From Actinacidiphila alni (GTDB taxonomy: Bacteria > Actinomycetota > Actinomycetes > Streptomycetales > Streptomycetaceae): a stretch of DNA of 64,000 bases. The notes below the pieces were generated by a model. The model was not told the DNA's origin and searched no databases. It worked only from the letters and a program-made list of their open reading frames with translations. The translations under genes and the position numbers were made by a program. This document shows positions 17,057-25,594 of the stretch, one piece after another. The first letter of the stretch is position 1. Each line of letters starts with the position of its first letter. Where the stretch lies: NCBI RefSeq assembly GCF_900112845.1, contig NZ_FONG01000012.1, positions 124,001 to 188,000 on the forward strand, in the 5' to 3' direction.

Positions 17057-17580
17057 CAGCGGGCACTCTCCAGGGCGTGGCGCAATTCGGTGCGCAGTGC
17101 GGGGGTCAGGACATGTCCGGCGCGACCGACGAACAGGGCCATGTGGTACGCGATGACGCTCATGTCGCAGTCGGGGCCGCCGTGCACGCCCAGCAGCGAG
17201 CCGTCGCTGATCGACATCACGAACAGGGCGCCGTCGGCCATCGCGACGGTGGTCTGCCGGACCCGGCCGCCGTCCATCAGCTTGGCGGCGCCGACGGTCA
17301 GCGAGGCGAGTCCCGAGACGACGGCGGCGAGGTCGCCGCGGTGGGCACCGGCCGCCTTGCCGGGGGCTCTGCGGGGGGCCGGCAGGGCGGGGTCGGCGCC
17401 GGAAGGGTCCTGTCCGGCCGCCGAGGCGGCGGAGTGCGAACTGATCAGCGGCAGGCCGTCGGAGGAGACCACGGCGACCGAGCGGACCCCGGGCACCTCC
17501 TCGACGAAGCTCTGCAGCAGCCATTGGAGATTGCGCGCCTCATGACTCAAGTCCTTCGTTTGCGTGCCGACCGCGTTCAA
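17056..17580 (-). CDS. cvnB: CvnB: roadblock/LC7-domain protein of the conservon
   Basis: 174 residues. The roadblock/LC7 fold is visible in LQWLLQSFVEEVPGVRSVAV, VVSSDGLPLISSH and ALFVMSISDGSLLGVHGGPD. Such proteins act as non-catalytic regulators (GAP- or GEF-like) of small GTPases, here CvnD. Its ATG overlaps the stop of cvnA by four bases (ATGA), and its stop overlaps the ATG of cvnC, so the four genes are translationally coupled. Confidence 0.94.
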   Translation of the reverse strand: MNAVGTQTKDLSHEARNLQWLLQSFVEEVPGVRSVAVVSSDGLPLISSHSAASAAGQDPSGADPALPAPRRAPGKAAGAHRGDLAAVVSGLASLTVGAAKLMDGGRVRQTTVAMADGALFVMSISDGSLLGVHGGPDCDMSVIAYHMALFVGRAGHVLTPALRTELRHALESAR

Positions 17581-20141
17581 CGGGTCGCCTCCTCAACGGT
17601 TTCGGCTGGGCCTGCGTCCCCCTGGTCGTCCCCCCGCACGTCCGGCACGTCCTGCGTGTCGCGCACGTCCTGCGTGTCCGTCGTCGTGGTCGTGGCCGCG
17701 GCGCCCTCCACCGCTGGTCCCCGTGCTCCTGTCGCCGTGCGTCCGGTCAGCTCCGCCGACAGCGGGAACGAACCGGTGCTGATCTCCTCCTCGACATCCC
17801 TGCGGCCGGCCCGCAGTCCCCGCTGCAGTCCGCCCAGTCGCTGCCGCAGTGCCTCGGCGTCGACCGGTCCCCCGTGCTGCGGCTCGCGCACCGCGGGCTC
17901 ACCGGTCAGACCGCTGCTGCGCGGCGTCCGCTGCGGCAGCCCCTTGGCCGTGAGGCTGCCCCCGGCCGGCGCGACGGGCGGGTCGGCCGGGACGGGTGAG
18001 GACACCCTACGGTGCCGGGGCCGGGTAGGAACCGGTTGCTGCGTCACATCATCGCCGTCGGGCGCCGGTCGCGCGTGCTCGGCGACCGGCGCGGGCGCGA
18101 ACGCGGCCGCGGCCGCGGGCGCGGGCGCGGCTGCCGGTGCTTCCCCGGCGGGCAACTCCGCCTCCACGGGCAGCGGTTCGCCCGCGAGCGCCGCCTCCAC
18201 CGGGGTGGCGGGCGGCTCGTCGGGCTCCGCGGCCGGCAGCAGGACGCGGGGCAGCACGACGACGGCCGCGGTGCCGCCGAGCTTCTGCGGCCGCAACTGC
18301 ACCCGGATGCCGTGCCGGTGGGCGAGCCGGGAGACCACGTACAGGCCCATGCCGGAGACGGTGCCGGGCGGCGCCGGATCGGGGTCGGCCAGGACCGCGT
18401 TCAGCTCGGCCAGCCGCTCGGGCGGTACGCCGATGCCCGCGTCCTCGACGGAGAGCATCACCTCGCCGCCCTCCAGCAGCCAGCCGGACACATGGACCTC
18501 GGCGTGCGGGGCGGAGAACGAGGTGGCGTTGTCCAGCAGTTCGGCCAGCAGGTGGCTGAGGTCGTCGGCGGCGCGGCCCGCGACCCGGGCGACGGCGAGC
18601 ACCTGGATCCGGATCCGCTCGTAGCGCTCCACCTCGGATATGGCGGCGCGGGCCACGTCGACCAGCGGGACCGGGCGGGCGGCGGCGCCGTGGCTGTGCT
18701 CGGTGCCGGTGAGGACCAGCAGATTCTCGCTGTTGCGGCGTATCCGGGTGGCGAGGTGGTCCAGCTTGAAGATCGTCTCCAGCCGTTCCGGGTCCTGCTC
18801 GTTGTCCTCCATGCCCTCGATGAGGGCGAGTTGACGCTCGACCAGGCCCAGGGTGCGCAGGCCGAGATTGACGTGGGTGAGCTGGGCGGCGCCCTCGGCG
18901 GATGCGGCGGCCAGCCGCCGGGTCAGGTCGTCCTGGGCGCGCAGCAGTTCGTCCTGGCGGCGCAGCAGCGCGTCCCGCTCGGCGGAGAGCGCGCCGTGCA
19001 CGCCGAGGGAGCGGGTGCGGTCGGCGGTGAGGTCGGCGGCGCGGGCGCGCAGCGCGTGCGCCTCCTGGGTCAGCGCGTTGGCGCGGCGGGCGACCGCGGC
19101 GAATTCGTCGGAGCCGATCACCTCCACGCCCTGGCCGCTGTCGGGTTCGGCGCGCGACCAGCGGTGCAGGGCGGCCAGCGGCCGGGTGACCCCACGGAAG
19201 GCGGTGACCAGGACGGCCACCAGGAGCAGCAGGCACAACGCGGTGAGTCCGGCGCGCAGTTCGAGCGAGGTGACGTGGTCGTCGCGGTCGTGGGCGGCGG
19301 CCGCGGCCTCGTCGGTGGCGGCGGACGCCTCGACCGTACGCATCAGGCCGATCCGGGCGGTCAGCGCCGCGTTGACCGGCTTGGCGCCCAGGTCCCGGTC
19401 GGCGCGGGTGAGTTCGGGGCCGTCGAGGAGGGCGGCGAGGTCGCGGTCGGCCTGCGCGGTGTCGGCGCCGGTGACGGTGCTGTCGTACCGGCCGCGCAGG
19501 CCGGCCGGGGCGGTGGCGCGGAATTCGGTGAGCGCCGCCTGCTCCTGGACGTGCGCGACCTGGGCGGCGGCGGTCAGATCCGGCTGGCCGCCGCCCGCGG
19601 TGAGCGCGGAGACCAGCAGTCCGCGCTGGACGGCGGCGGCGTCCACAGCCCGGCCGAGCGGCGAGGTGACCGGGCCCGCGGTCCTGCCGAGGGCGTCGAT
19701 CAGCGGCTGGTAGGCGGTGACGACGCTCTGCGGGCCGCCCGTGCCGCCGAGCGCCCGCTGCCGGATGCCGGGCAGCGCGGCGAGCGCGGTGCGCAAGTCC
19801 GCCGGGGCGTCGGCGGTGACGTCCGCGACCTGGCGGTCCACCCGGGAGCGGCTGGATTCGGGGAGCCCGCCGCCCTTTTCGCCCTGCCGGCCGTCGGCGG
19901 CGAAGTAGGCGAGGTCGTCGCGCTCGTCGGCGAGGAAGTGGGCGAGCACGGTGGCGCGGGTGGTGAGCTGTGCGGCGTCCGCCCGGTCCTGGGCCCGGGA
20001 CAGGTCGCGGACCGCCAGGGCGACGCCGGGGACGGCGGCGGCCAGGACGGTGACGGCGCAGACGAGCAGGGCGGCGAGCAGGCGCTGCCGGACCCTCCGC
20101 TGACGCGGTTGACGTCGTTCACGCAACTTCGGTGCTCGCAA
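17577..20141 (-). CDS. cvnA: CvnA: membrane sensor histidine-kinase-like ATPase of the conservon
   Basis: 854 residues. There is a basic N-terminus and a membrane segment at about 20-47. A helical extracytoplasmic sensor region with nitrate/nitrite-sensor (NIT) character follows (about 48-295), then a second membrane segment (ELRAGLTALCLLLLVAVLVT, about 296-318) and a HAMP-like linker and coiled coil. The HATPase_c domain shows an N-box LSHLLAELLDNATSFSAPHA, G-boxes VEDAGIGVPPERL and GMGLYVVSRLAHRHG. No conserved phospho-acceptor His box precedes the ATPase domain, as is usual for this family. The C-terminal 220 residues are Pro/Ala-rich and probably disordered. It is the first gene of the cvnABCD operon. 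Confidence 0.94.
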   Translation of the reverse strand: MRAPKLRERRQPRQRRVRQRLLAALLVCAVTVLAAAVPGVALAVRDLSRAQDRADAAQLTTRATVLAHFLADERDDLAYFAADGRQGEKGGGLPESSRSRVDRQVADVTADAPADLRTALAALPGIRQRALGGTGGPQSVVTAYQPLIDALGRTAGPVTSPLGRAVDAAAVQRGLLVSALTAGGGQPDLTAAAQVAHVQEQAALTEFRATAPAGLRGRYDSTVTGADTAQADRDLAALLDGPELTRADRDLGAKPVNAALTARIGLMRTVEASAATDEAAAAAHDRDDHVTSLELRAGLTALCLLLLVAVLVTAFRGVTRPLAALHRWSRAEPDSGQGVEVIGSDEFAAVARRANALTQEAHALRARAADLTADRTRSLGVHGALSAERDALLRRQDELLRAQDDLTRRLAAASAEGAAQLTHVNLGLRTLGLVERQLALIEGMEDNEQDPERLETIFKLDHLATRIRRNSENLLVLTGTEHSHGAAARPVPLVDVARAAISEVERYERIRIQVLAVARVAGRAADDLSHLLAELLDNATSFSAPHAEVHVSGWLLEGGEVMLSVEDAGIGVPPERLAELNAVLADPDPAPPGTVSGMGLYVVSRLAHRHGIRVQLRPQKLGGTAAVVVLPRVLLPAAEPDEPPATPVEAALAGEPLPVEAELPAGEAPAAAPAPAAAAAFAPAPVAEHARPAPDGDDVTQQPVPTRPRHRRVSSPVPADPPVAPAGGSLTAKGLPQRTPRSSGLTGEPAVREPQHGGPVDAEALRQRLGGLQRGLRAGRRDVEEEISTGSFPLSAELTGRTATGARGPAVEGAAATTTTTDTQDVRDTQDVPDVRGDDQGDAGPAETVEEATR

Positions 20142-20459
20142 TCACGTATCGCCGGCGGGGCCCGGGGGTCTCCCCCCAGGGAATATGCAGAAGCTCTCCG
20201 ACCCTTGCAGCCCCGCCCGGAGGGGTGCCACGCGTCGTCCCCCCGGACACTCGAACGAGTGAATCGCAACGATGAGTTGACCGACAAGTCCGGCGGCCGG
20301 GGGGACACTTCGCCCCTCCGGGACGGCACTGGCGCGGTGCGGTGAGCTTTGGCAGGATGCCCGCCCGCAGCCGATGATCAGTGCGGTCCGTACCAATTCC
20401 CGTGGTCGTGGGGGGTGCGGGTTTTCGAACGCCGACGGGCGCTCCTGCACACTGGCCGC
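20142..20459. other. Divergent intergenic region between cvnA and the PP2C-like gene
   Basis: This 318-bp stretch contains no gene. A perfect palindrome CACTCG-AA-CGAGTG lies at 20248-20261, about 110 bp upstream of cvnA, and is a candidate operator. No hexamer pair stands out strongly as a promoter for either gene. Confidence 0.5.
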
Positions 20460-21218
20460 ATGCGCATCGAGACGGCCACCGCGCCCGGCACCCCCGACCG
20501 TCCGAACGAGGACTTCGTTTCCGTGGCCCTGCCCGCTTCCGGGCGGGGCGGCGCGCTGGTGCTGCTGGACGGGGTGACACCGCCGCCGGACAACGGGGAC
20601 TGTGTGCACTCGGTGCCGTGGTTCACCGCGCGGCTCGGCGGGGCGCTGCTCGAACTGTCCGTTTCCCGGCCGGAGTCGGCGCTCGCCGACGTCCTGTCCG
20701 CCGCGATCGCCCGCACCGCGGCGGCGCACAGCGACACCTGTGATCTTTCTCACCCGCTGACTCCGCAGGCCACGGTGGTGCTGGCCCGCTGGGACGAGGA
20801 GCGGGTCGAGCACTTGGTGCTGTCGGATTCCGCGCTGCTGCTCCGGGCGCCGGACGGCGTGGTCACCCCGGTGCTCGACGACCGGATCGACCGGCTGCGG
20901 GCGACGGGCGTACGGGTGGGGCCGCTGCGCAATCTGGAGGGCGGTTTCTTCACCGCCGCCGCCGATCCGGCCGTGGCCGCGCGGGCGGTGACCGGCCGCA
21001 CACCGCGCACCGCCGTAGGGGCGCTGGCCGCGCTCACCGACGGAGCCGCCCGTACCGTCGAGGTGTTCGGCGACGACGGCTGGACGGATGTGTTCGACCT
21101 CCTCCGCAAGGCGGGCCCCGACGCCCTGATCGCCCGCGTACGGTCCCGCGAGGACGCCGAGGAATTCCCGTCCGGGAAGCGGCACGACGACGCAACCGTC
21201 GCCCTTGTGGAGCTGTGA
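20460..21218 (+). CDS. PP2C-like phosphatase-domain protein
   Basis: 252 residues from the ATG at 20460 (MRIETATAPGTPDRPNEDFV). The order NEDF, then VLLDGVTPP, a central HPLTPQATVVLARW with LSDSALLL, and a C-terminal GKRHDDATVALVEL follows the PP2C/SpoIIE fold. The usual metal-binding Asp motifs (DGxGG, and DG in the middle) are only partly kept: LDGVT replaces DGMGG, while DDAT near the end is retained. It may therefore be a weak or inactive phosphatase, or one that binds a single metal. No partner kinase is adjacent. Confidence 0.75.
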   Translation: MRIETATAPGTPDRPNEDFVSVALPASGRGGALVLLDGVTPPPDNGDCVHSVPWFTARLGGALLELSVSRPESALADVLSAAIARTAAAHSDTCDLSHPLTPQATVVLARWDEERVEHLVLSDSALLLRAPDGVVTPVLDDRIDRLRATGVRVGPLRNLEGGFFTAAADPAVAARAVTGRTPRTAVGALAALTDGAARTVEVFGDDGWTDVFDLLRKAGPDALIARVRSREDAEEFPSGKRHDDATVALVEL

Positions 21219-21277
21219 CGTCAGGACGCCGTCCCCATCGCGGCCCGTTTTCACAGCTCGCCGCCGCGACGGCTGCG

Positions 21278-21308
21278 CGCGCAGTTCCTCGCGCCCCTGA
21301 CAGGGCGC
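21278..21308. repeat. Copy of a widespread Streptomyces intergenic repeat
   Basis: The segment GCGCGCAGTTCCTCGCGCCC followed by CTGACAGGGCGC is the reverse complement of a repeat that recurs in this window at 47375-47400 and 47487-47510 (core GCGCGGGGAACTGCGCG). It lies in the 137-bp space between convergent genes and could help transcription termination. Confidence 0.65.
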
Positions 21309-21355
21309 ACCACCGGCGCAGAGCGACAGCTCTCGGGGCAGAAGCGAGCCGCAGG

Positions 21356-21838
21356 CTATTCCTCGTTGTTGAGGCGCTGGAGGAGGCGGGCGAGTTCGGC
21401 GACGTCGGAGCGGTCCCAGGCGGTGAGCTGGCGCAGATAGCGTTCGCGACGGGCGGTGCGGACCCGGGCGAAGCGCTCGCGGCCCTCGGCGGTGAGCCGC
21501 ATCAGGAAAGCGCGGCCGTCGGCGGGGTCGGGCTCGCGGGTGACCAGGCCCAGCTCCTCCATGGCACGCAGCTGGCGGCTCATGGTGGCCTTGCCGACGC
21601 CGAAGTACGCGGCCAGTTCGGTGGCCCGCTCCGGCTCGGTCTCCTCCAGCCGGACCAGCAGACCGTACGCGGCCGGCTCCAGCTCCGGGTGGACGGCGCG
21701 GGCGAGTTCGCCCGAGGCGGCCCGGGCGCGCCGGAAGAGCACGGTCAGTTCACGCTCCAGGGCGTCCATGGCGGTGCCGGGCCCGTCCGTCCGCCCGCAT
21801 CCCCCGGCCACTTCCGCCGCACGTCCCGCCTCGTTCAC
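21356..21838 (-). CDS. MarR family transcriptional regulator
   Basis: 160 residues, or 137 if the internal ATG at 21769 is used. The winged-helix core is clear: AYGLLVRLEETEPERATELA, YFGVGKATMSRQLRAMEELG (recognition helix) and LVTREPDPADGRAFLMRLT (wing). No sensing cysteine is present in the expected positions, so a small-molecule ligand is more likely than a redox signal. It is divergent from the GH25 muramidase gene, with 188 bp between them, and could regulate either that gene or itself. Confidence 0.9.
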   Translation of the reverse strand: MNEAGRAAEVAGGCGRTDGPGTAMDALERELTVLFRRARAASGELARAVHPELEPAAYGLLVRLEETEPERATELAAYFGVGKATMSRQLRAMEELGLVTREPDPADGRAFLMRLTAEGRERFARVRTARRERYLRQLTAWDRSDVAELARLLQRLNNEE

Positions 21839-22026
21839 ACCGCTCCCGCTTTCAACGCCTGAAAATTTCCTTCACTCACGGTTGTTCCCGCAGCACGTCA
21901 AGTATTTCGCAGGCGTAGACCAACGGCGGTTCCCTGGCCCTCTTTCACGCGGGGTCATCGGCCCCTTACCTTCTGCCTGTCATGGCCACTCCAAGGCCAT
22001 GCCGAGTCCCCACCCTGGAGGCACGC

Positions 22027-22893
22027 ATGTCCCACGGAGATCTCTCCGTCGTGCACGGCCCGGACTCTCTCCGGAAGAGGCTCGGCCTGCTGGCCGGTCT
22101 GTTCGTCACGATGCTCGCGATGGTGATGGTGCTGCCCGGTACCGCCCACGCGGCGGGCAAGGGCCACCTGACCCACCCCGAACTCGACTGGATGGGCTCC
22201 ACCGTCCGGGCCCACGAGGGCTCCGGCGCCTCCGCGGCCCCGGCCGGTACGGTCACCCCGATGGCCGCCCAGACGCCCGGCATGGACGTCTCCGGCTACC
22301 AGGGCAACGTCAACTGGGCCTCGGCGTGGGCCAACGGCGGCAAGTTCGTCTACATCAAGGCGACCGAGAGCACGTCGTACACCAACCCGTACTTCACCCA
22401 GCAGTACAACGGCTCCTACAACGTCGGCATGATCCGCGGCTCCTACCACTTCGCCACCCCGGACACCTCGGGCGGCGCCACGCAGGCGGACTACTTCATC
22501 GCCCACGGCGGCGGCTGGTCGGCGGACGGCAAGACGCTGCCGGGCGCGCTGGACATCGAGTACAACCCGTACGGCGCGACCTGCTACGGCTTGAGCCAGG
22601 CCAGCATGGTCAGCTGGATCCACGCCTTCGCCAACGAGTACCACGCCCGTGAGGGCGTGTACCCGGTGATCTACTCCACCTACGACTGGTGGGCGACCTG
22701 CACGGGCAACAACGGCGGCTTCGCCACCACCAGCCCGTTCTGGATCGCGAAGTACTCCAGCACTCCGGGCACGCTTCCGGCGGGCTACGGCTTCCAGACC
22801 TTCTGGCAGTTCGCCGACTCCGGCACCTTCCCGGGCGACCAGGACCGCTTCAACGGCGACCTCTCCCGCCTCCAGGCCCTCGCCCTGGGGTAG
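22027..22893 (+). CDS. Secreted GH25 muramidase (lysozyme)
   Basis: 288 residues. The ATG at 22027 follows CTGGAGG at good spacing. The signal peptide runs to about residue 42 (LPGTAHAAG), a short pro-like region follows, then the GH25 domain from about 84 to the end. Catalytic acids are D87 in PGMDVSGYQGNVNW and the DIE pair D176/E178 in LPGALDIEYNPYG. It cleaves the MurNAc-GlcNAc bond and resembles Streptomyces cellosyl-type lysozymes. No wall-binding repeat is attached. A long bidirectional hairpin follows the gene. Confidence 0.95.
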   Translation: MSHGDLSVVHGPDSLRKRLGLLAGLFVTMLAMVMVLPGTAHAAGKGHLTHPELDWMGSTVRAHEGSGASAAPAGTVTPMAAQTPGMDVSGYQGNVNWASAWANGGKFVYIKATESTSYTNPYFTQQYNGSYNVGMIRGSYHFATPDTSGGATQADYFIAHGGGWSADGKTLPGALDIEYNPYGATCYGLSQASMVSWIHAFANEYHAREGVYPVIYSTYDWWATCTGNNGGFATTSPFWIAKYSSTPGTLPAGYGFQTFWQFADSGTFPGDQDRFNGDLSRLQALALG

Positions 22894-22901
22894 CCCCGGA
22901 C

Positions 22902-22947
22902 ACGACGGTTCCCCGCACCCCTCCTTTGGGGTGCGGGGAACCGTCGT
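22902..22947. terminator. Bidirectional hairpin terminator between muramidase and lon
   Basis: A 20-bp perfect stem, ACGACGGTTCCCCGCACCCC (22902-22921) with its complement at 22928-22947, encloses a loop of TCCTTT. It separates the convergent muramidase and lon genes. A clear T-run is absent on either side. Confidence 0.85.
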
Positions 22948-22956
22948 ACCCAACCG

Positions 22957-25368
22957 TCACGCGGCCAGCGGCACCTCGGCGGCGGCGGACTCCAGGGCCA
23001 GCGCCAGCACTTGGCGGACGTCGCTGACCGGGTGGACGTCGAGGGCCGAGAGGATCTCGGCGGGGACGTCGTCCAGATCCGCCTCGTTCCGCTTCGGGAT
23101 CACGATGGTGGTGATCCCGGCCCGGTGCGCGGCCAGCAGCTTCTGCTTCACCCCGCCGATCGGCAGCACCCGCCCGGTCAGGGACACCTCACCGGTCATG
23201 GCGACGTCGGTACGGACCCGGCGCCCGCTGAGCAGCGAGGCCAGCGCGGTGGTCATGGTGACACCGGCGCTCGGCCCGTCCTTCGGCACCGCGCCCGCGG
23301 GCACGTGCAGATGGACACCGCGCTCCTTCAGGTCGCCGACCGGCAGCTCCAGTTCCGCGCCGTGCGACCGCAGGAAGGAGAGCGCGATCTGCGCGGACTC
23401 CTTCATCACGTCGCCGAGCTGCCCGGTGAGCTGGAGCCCGGAACCGCCGGTCTCCGGGTCGGCCAGCGACGCCTCGATGTAGAGCACGTCACCGCCCGCG
23501 CCGGTGACCGCCAGCCCGGTGGCCACGCCCGGCACCGCCGTACGCCGCTCCTGCGGGTCCTGCGCGGACTCCGGTACGTGGTGCGGCCGGCCGATCAGCG
23601 CCCGCAGGTCGTCCGCGCCGACCGTGAACGGCAGTTCCTGGTCGCCCAGTTCGTGCCGGGCCGCGATCTTCCGCAGGATCCGGGCGACGGTGCGCTCCAG
23701 ATTGCGGACGCCCGCCTCGCGGGTGTACTCGCCCGCCAGCCTGCGCAACGCGTCCTCGTCCAGGGCCACTTCGTCCGTGTCCAGGCCGGCCCGCTCCAAC
23801 TGGCGCGGCAGCAGGTGGTCGCGGGCGATGACGACCTTCTCGTCCTCGGTGTAGCCGTCCAGCCGCACCAGCTCCATCCGGTCGAGCAGCGGCTCGGGGA
23901 TGGCCTCCAGGACGTTGGCGGTGGCCAGGAACACCACGTCGGACAGGTCGAGTTCGACCTCCAGGTAGTGGTCGCGGAAGGTGTGGTTCTGCGCCGGGTC
24001 CAGGACTTCGAGCAGCGCCGCCGACGGGTCGCCCCGGTAGTCGGAGCCGACCTTGTCGATCTCGTCCAGCAGCACCACCGGGTTCATCGACCCGGCCTCC
24101 TTGATGGCCCGCACGATCCGGCCGGGCAGCGCGCCGACGTACGTACGCCGGTGGCCGCGGATCTCCGCCTCGTCGCGGACGCCGCCGAGCGCCACGCGGA
24201 CGAACGTGCGGCCCATCGCGCGCGCCACGGACTCACCCAGCGAGGTCTTGCCGACCCCGGGCGGCCCGACGAGCGCCAGCACCGCTCCGCCGCGGCGTCC
24301 GCCGACCAGGCCGAGGCCGCGGTCGGCGCGCCGCTTGCGGACCGCCAGGTACTCGGTGATGCGCTCCTTGACGTCCTCCAGGCCGGAGTGGTCGGCGTCC
24401 AGCACGGCGCGGGCGCCGGCGACGTCGTAGGTGTCCTCGGTCGTGGTGCTCCACGGCAGTTCCAGGACGGTGTCCAGCCAGGTGCGGATCCAGGAGCCCT
24501 CGGGAGAGGCGTCCGAGGAGCGCTCCAGCTTCTCGACCTCCTTCAGGGCCGCCTCGCGGACCTTGTCCGGCAGGTCGGCGGCCTCGACGCGGGCCCGGTA
24601 GTCCTCGGACTCGTTCTCCGGGTCGCCGTTCAGCTCGGCCAGTTCCTTGCGGACGGCCTCCATCTGCTGGCGGAGCAGGAATTCGCGCTGCTGCTTCTCC
24701 ATCCCCTCCTGGACGTCCTTGCGGATGGTCTCCGCCACGTCCTGCTCGGCGAGGTGGTCGCGCAGCCACTGGGTGGCCAGCTTCAGCCGGGCCACCGGGT
24801 CGATCGTCTCCAGCAGCTCGACGCGCTGCTCGGAGGTGAGATACGGGGAGTAGCCGGAATTGTCGGCGAGCTGGGACAGGTCGTCGATCTGCTGGACCCG
24901 GTCCACCACCTGCCAGGCGCCGCGCTTGCGCAGCCAGCTGGTGGCCAGCGCCTTGTACTCCTTCATCAGCTCGGCGACCGTGCCGGGCGACTCGGCGGGC
25001 ACCGGCTCCTCGACGGTCGTGCCCTCCACCCACAGCGCGGCGCCGGGGCCGGTCGTGCCGGACCCGATCCGCACCCGTGAACGGCCCCGGATCACGGCCC
25101 CGGGGTCGCCGTCGGACAGCCGGCCGACCTGCTCGACCGTACCGAGCACGCCGATCCCGGCGTAGCTGCCGTCCACGCGGGGAACGAGCAGCACCCTCGG
25201 CTTGTTGTCACCCTCGCCGGCTCCCGAGCCGGCGGCGGCCTGCGCGGCTTCCACCGCGGCCCGCGCCTCCGCGTCCGACAGATCGACCGGCACGACCATG
25301 CCCGGCAGAACGACCTCGTCGGACAGGGGCAGCACGGGCAGAGTGAGCGTAGTGGGCGTCGAAGCCAT
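22957..25368 (-). CDS. lon: ATP-dependent protease Lon
   Basis: 803 residues from the ATG at 25368, chosen because GAAGGGGAGATC precedes it (an in-frame start at 25389 has none). Domains in order: N-terminal LAN domain (1-200), coiled segment, AAA+ module with Walker A GPPGVGKT (368-375), and C-terminal protease with the Ser/Lys dyad (PKDGPSAG, Ser about 700; GGVKQK, Lys about 741). It degrades damaged and regulatory proteins in the cytosol as a hexamer. Upstream is an inverted repeat matching the HspR operator (HAIR), in line with known HspR repression of lon in Streptomyces, so heat induction is expected. Confidence 0.97.
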   Translation of the reverse strand: MASTPTTLTLPVLPLSDEVVLPGMVVPVDLSDAEARAAVEAAQAAAGSGAGEGDNKPRVLLVPRVDGSYAGIGVLGTVEQVGRLSDGDPGAVIRGRSRVRIGSGTTGPGAALWVEGTTVEEPVPAESPGTVAELMKEYKALATSWLRKRGAWQVVDRVQQIDDLSQLADNSGYSPYLTSEQRVELLETIDPVARLKLATQWLRDHLAEQDVAETIRKDVQEGMEKQQREFLLRQQMEAVRKELAELNGDPENESEDYRARVEAADLPDKVREAALKEVEKLERSSDASPEGSWIRTWLDTVLELPWSTTTEDTYDVAGARAVLDADHSGLEDVKERITEYLAVRKRRADRGLGLVGGRRGGAVLALVGPPGVGKTSLGESVARAMGRTFVRVALGGVRDEAEIRGHRRTYVGALPGRIVRAIKEAGSMNPVVLLDEIDKVGSDYRGDPSAALLEVLDPAQNHTFRDHYLEVELDLSDVVFLATANVLEAIPEPLLDRMELVRLDGYTEDEKVVIARDHLLPRQLERAGLDTDEVALDEDALRRLAGEYTREAGVRNLERTVARILRKIAARHELGDQELPFTVGADDLRALIGRPHHVPESAQDPQERRTAVPGVATGLAVTGAGGDVLYIEASLADPETGGSGLQLTGQLGDVMKESAQIALSFLRSHGAELELPVGDLKERGVHLHVPAGAVPKDGPSAGVTMTTALASLLSGRRVRTDVAMTGEVSLTGRVLPIGGVKQKLLAAHRAGITTIVIPKRNEADLDDVPAEILSALDVHPVSDVRQVLALALESAAAEVPLAA

Positions 25369-25389
25369 GATCTCCCCTTCGGCAATCAA

Positions 25390-25410
25390 GTTGAGCTATG
25401 CCGACTCAAT
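25390..25410. promoter_or_regulatory. HAIR element (HspR operator) of lon
   Basis: GTTGAGC-N7-ACTCAAT (25390-25396 and 25404-25410) fits the HspR-associated inverted repeat CTTGAGT-N7-ACTCAAG, with the core TTGAG/CTCAA fully kept. It lies 22 bp upstream of the lon ATG, so it would overlap the promoter or 5' leader. Confidence 0.85.
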
Positions 25411-25560
25411 GCTCGGGAGACTCCGAATGTTCCCCACGCCGCGTTCGCTCTGAGCGATCCCGGGATCCCCCCAAGGTCCCGGTCCGCTCCGGTGGCTCCG
25501 GTGGCTCCGGTGGAAGCCCCGCCGCCCGCGGCGGTGCCGCGGACCAGCGCGCGGCGCGGA

Positions 25561-25594
25561 TCAGCGCGTGGCGCGGATCAGCGCGTGGCGCGCA
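25561..25594. repeat. 17-bp tandem duplication over a stop codon
   Basis: TCAGCGCGTGGCGCGGA at 25561-25577 is repeated at 25578-25594 with one change. The copy at 25578 contains the stop codon and last codons (ATR-stop) of the methyltransferase-like gene, so the gene's 3' end is duplicated just downstream of itself. Confidence 0.7.
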
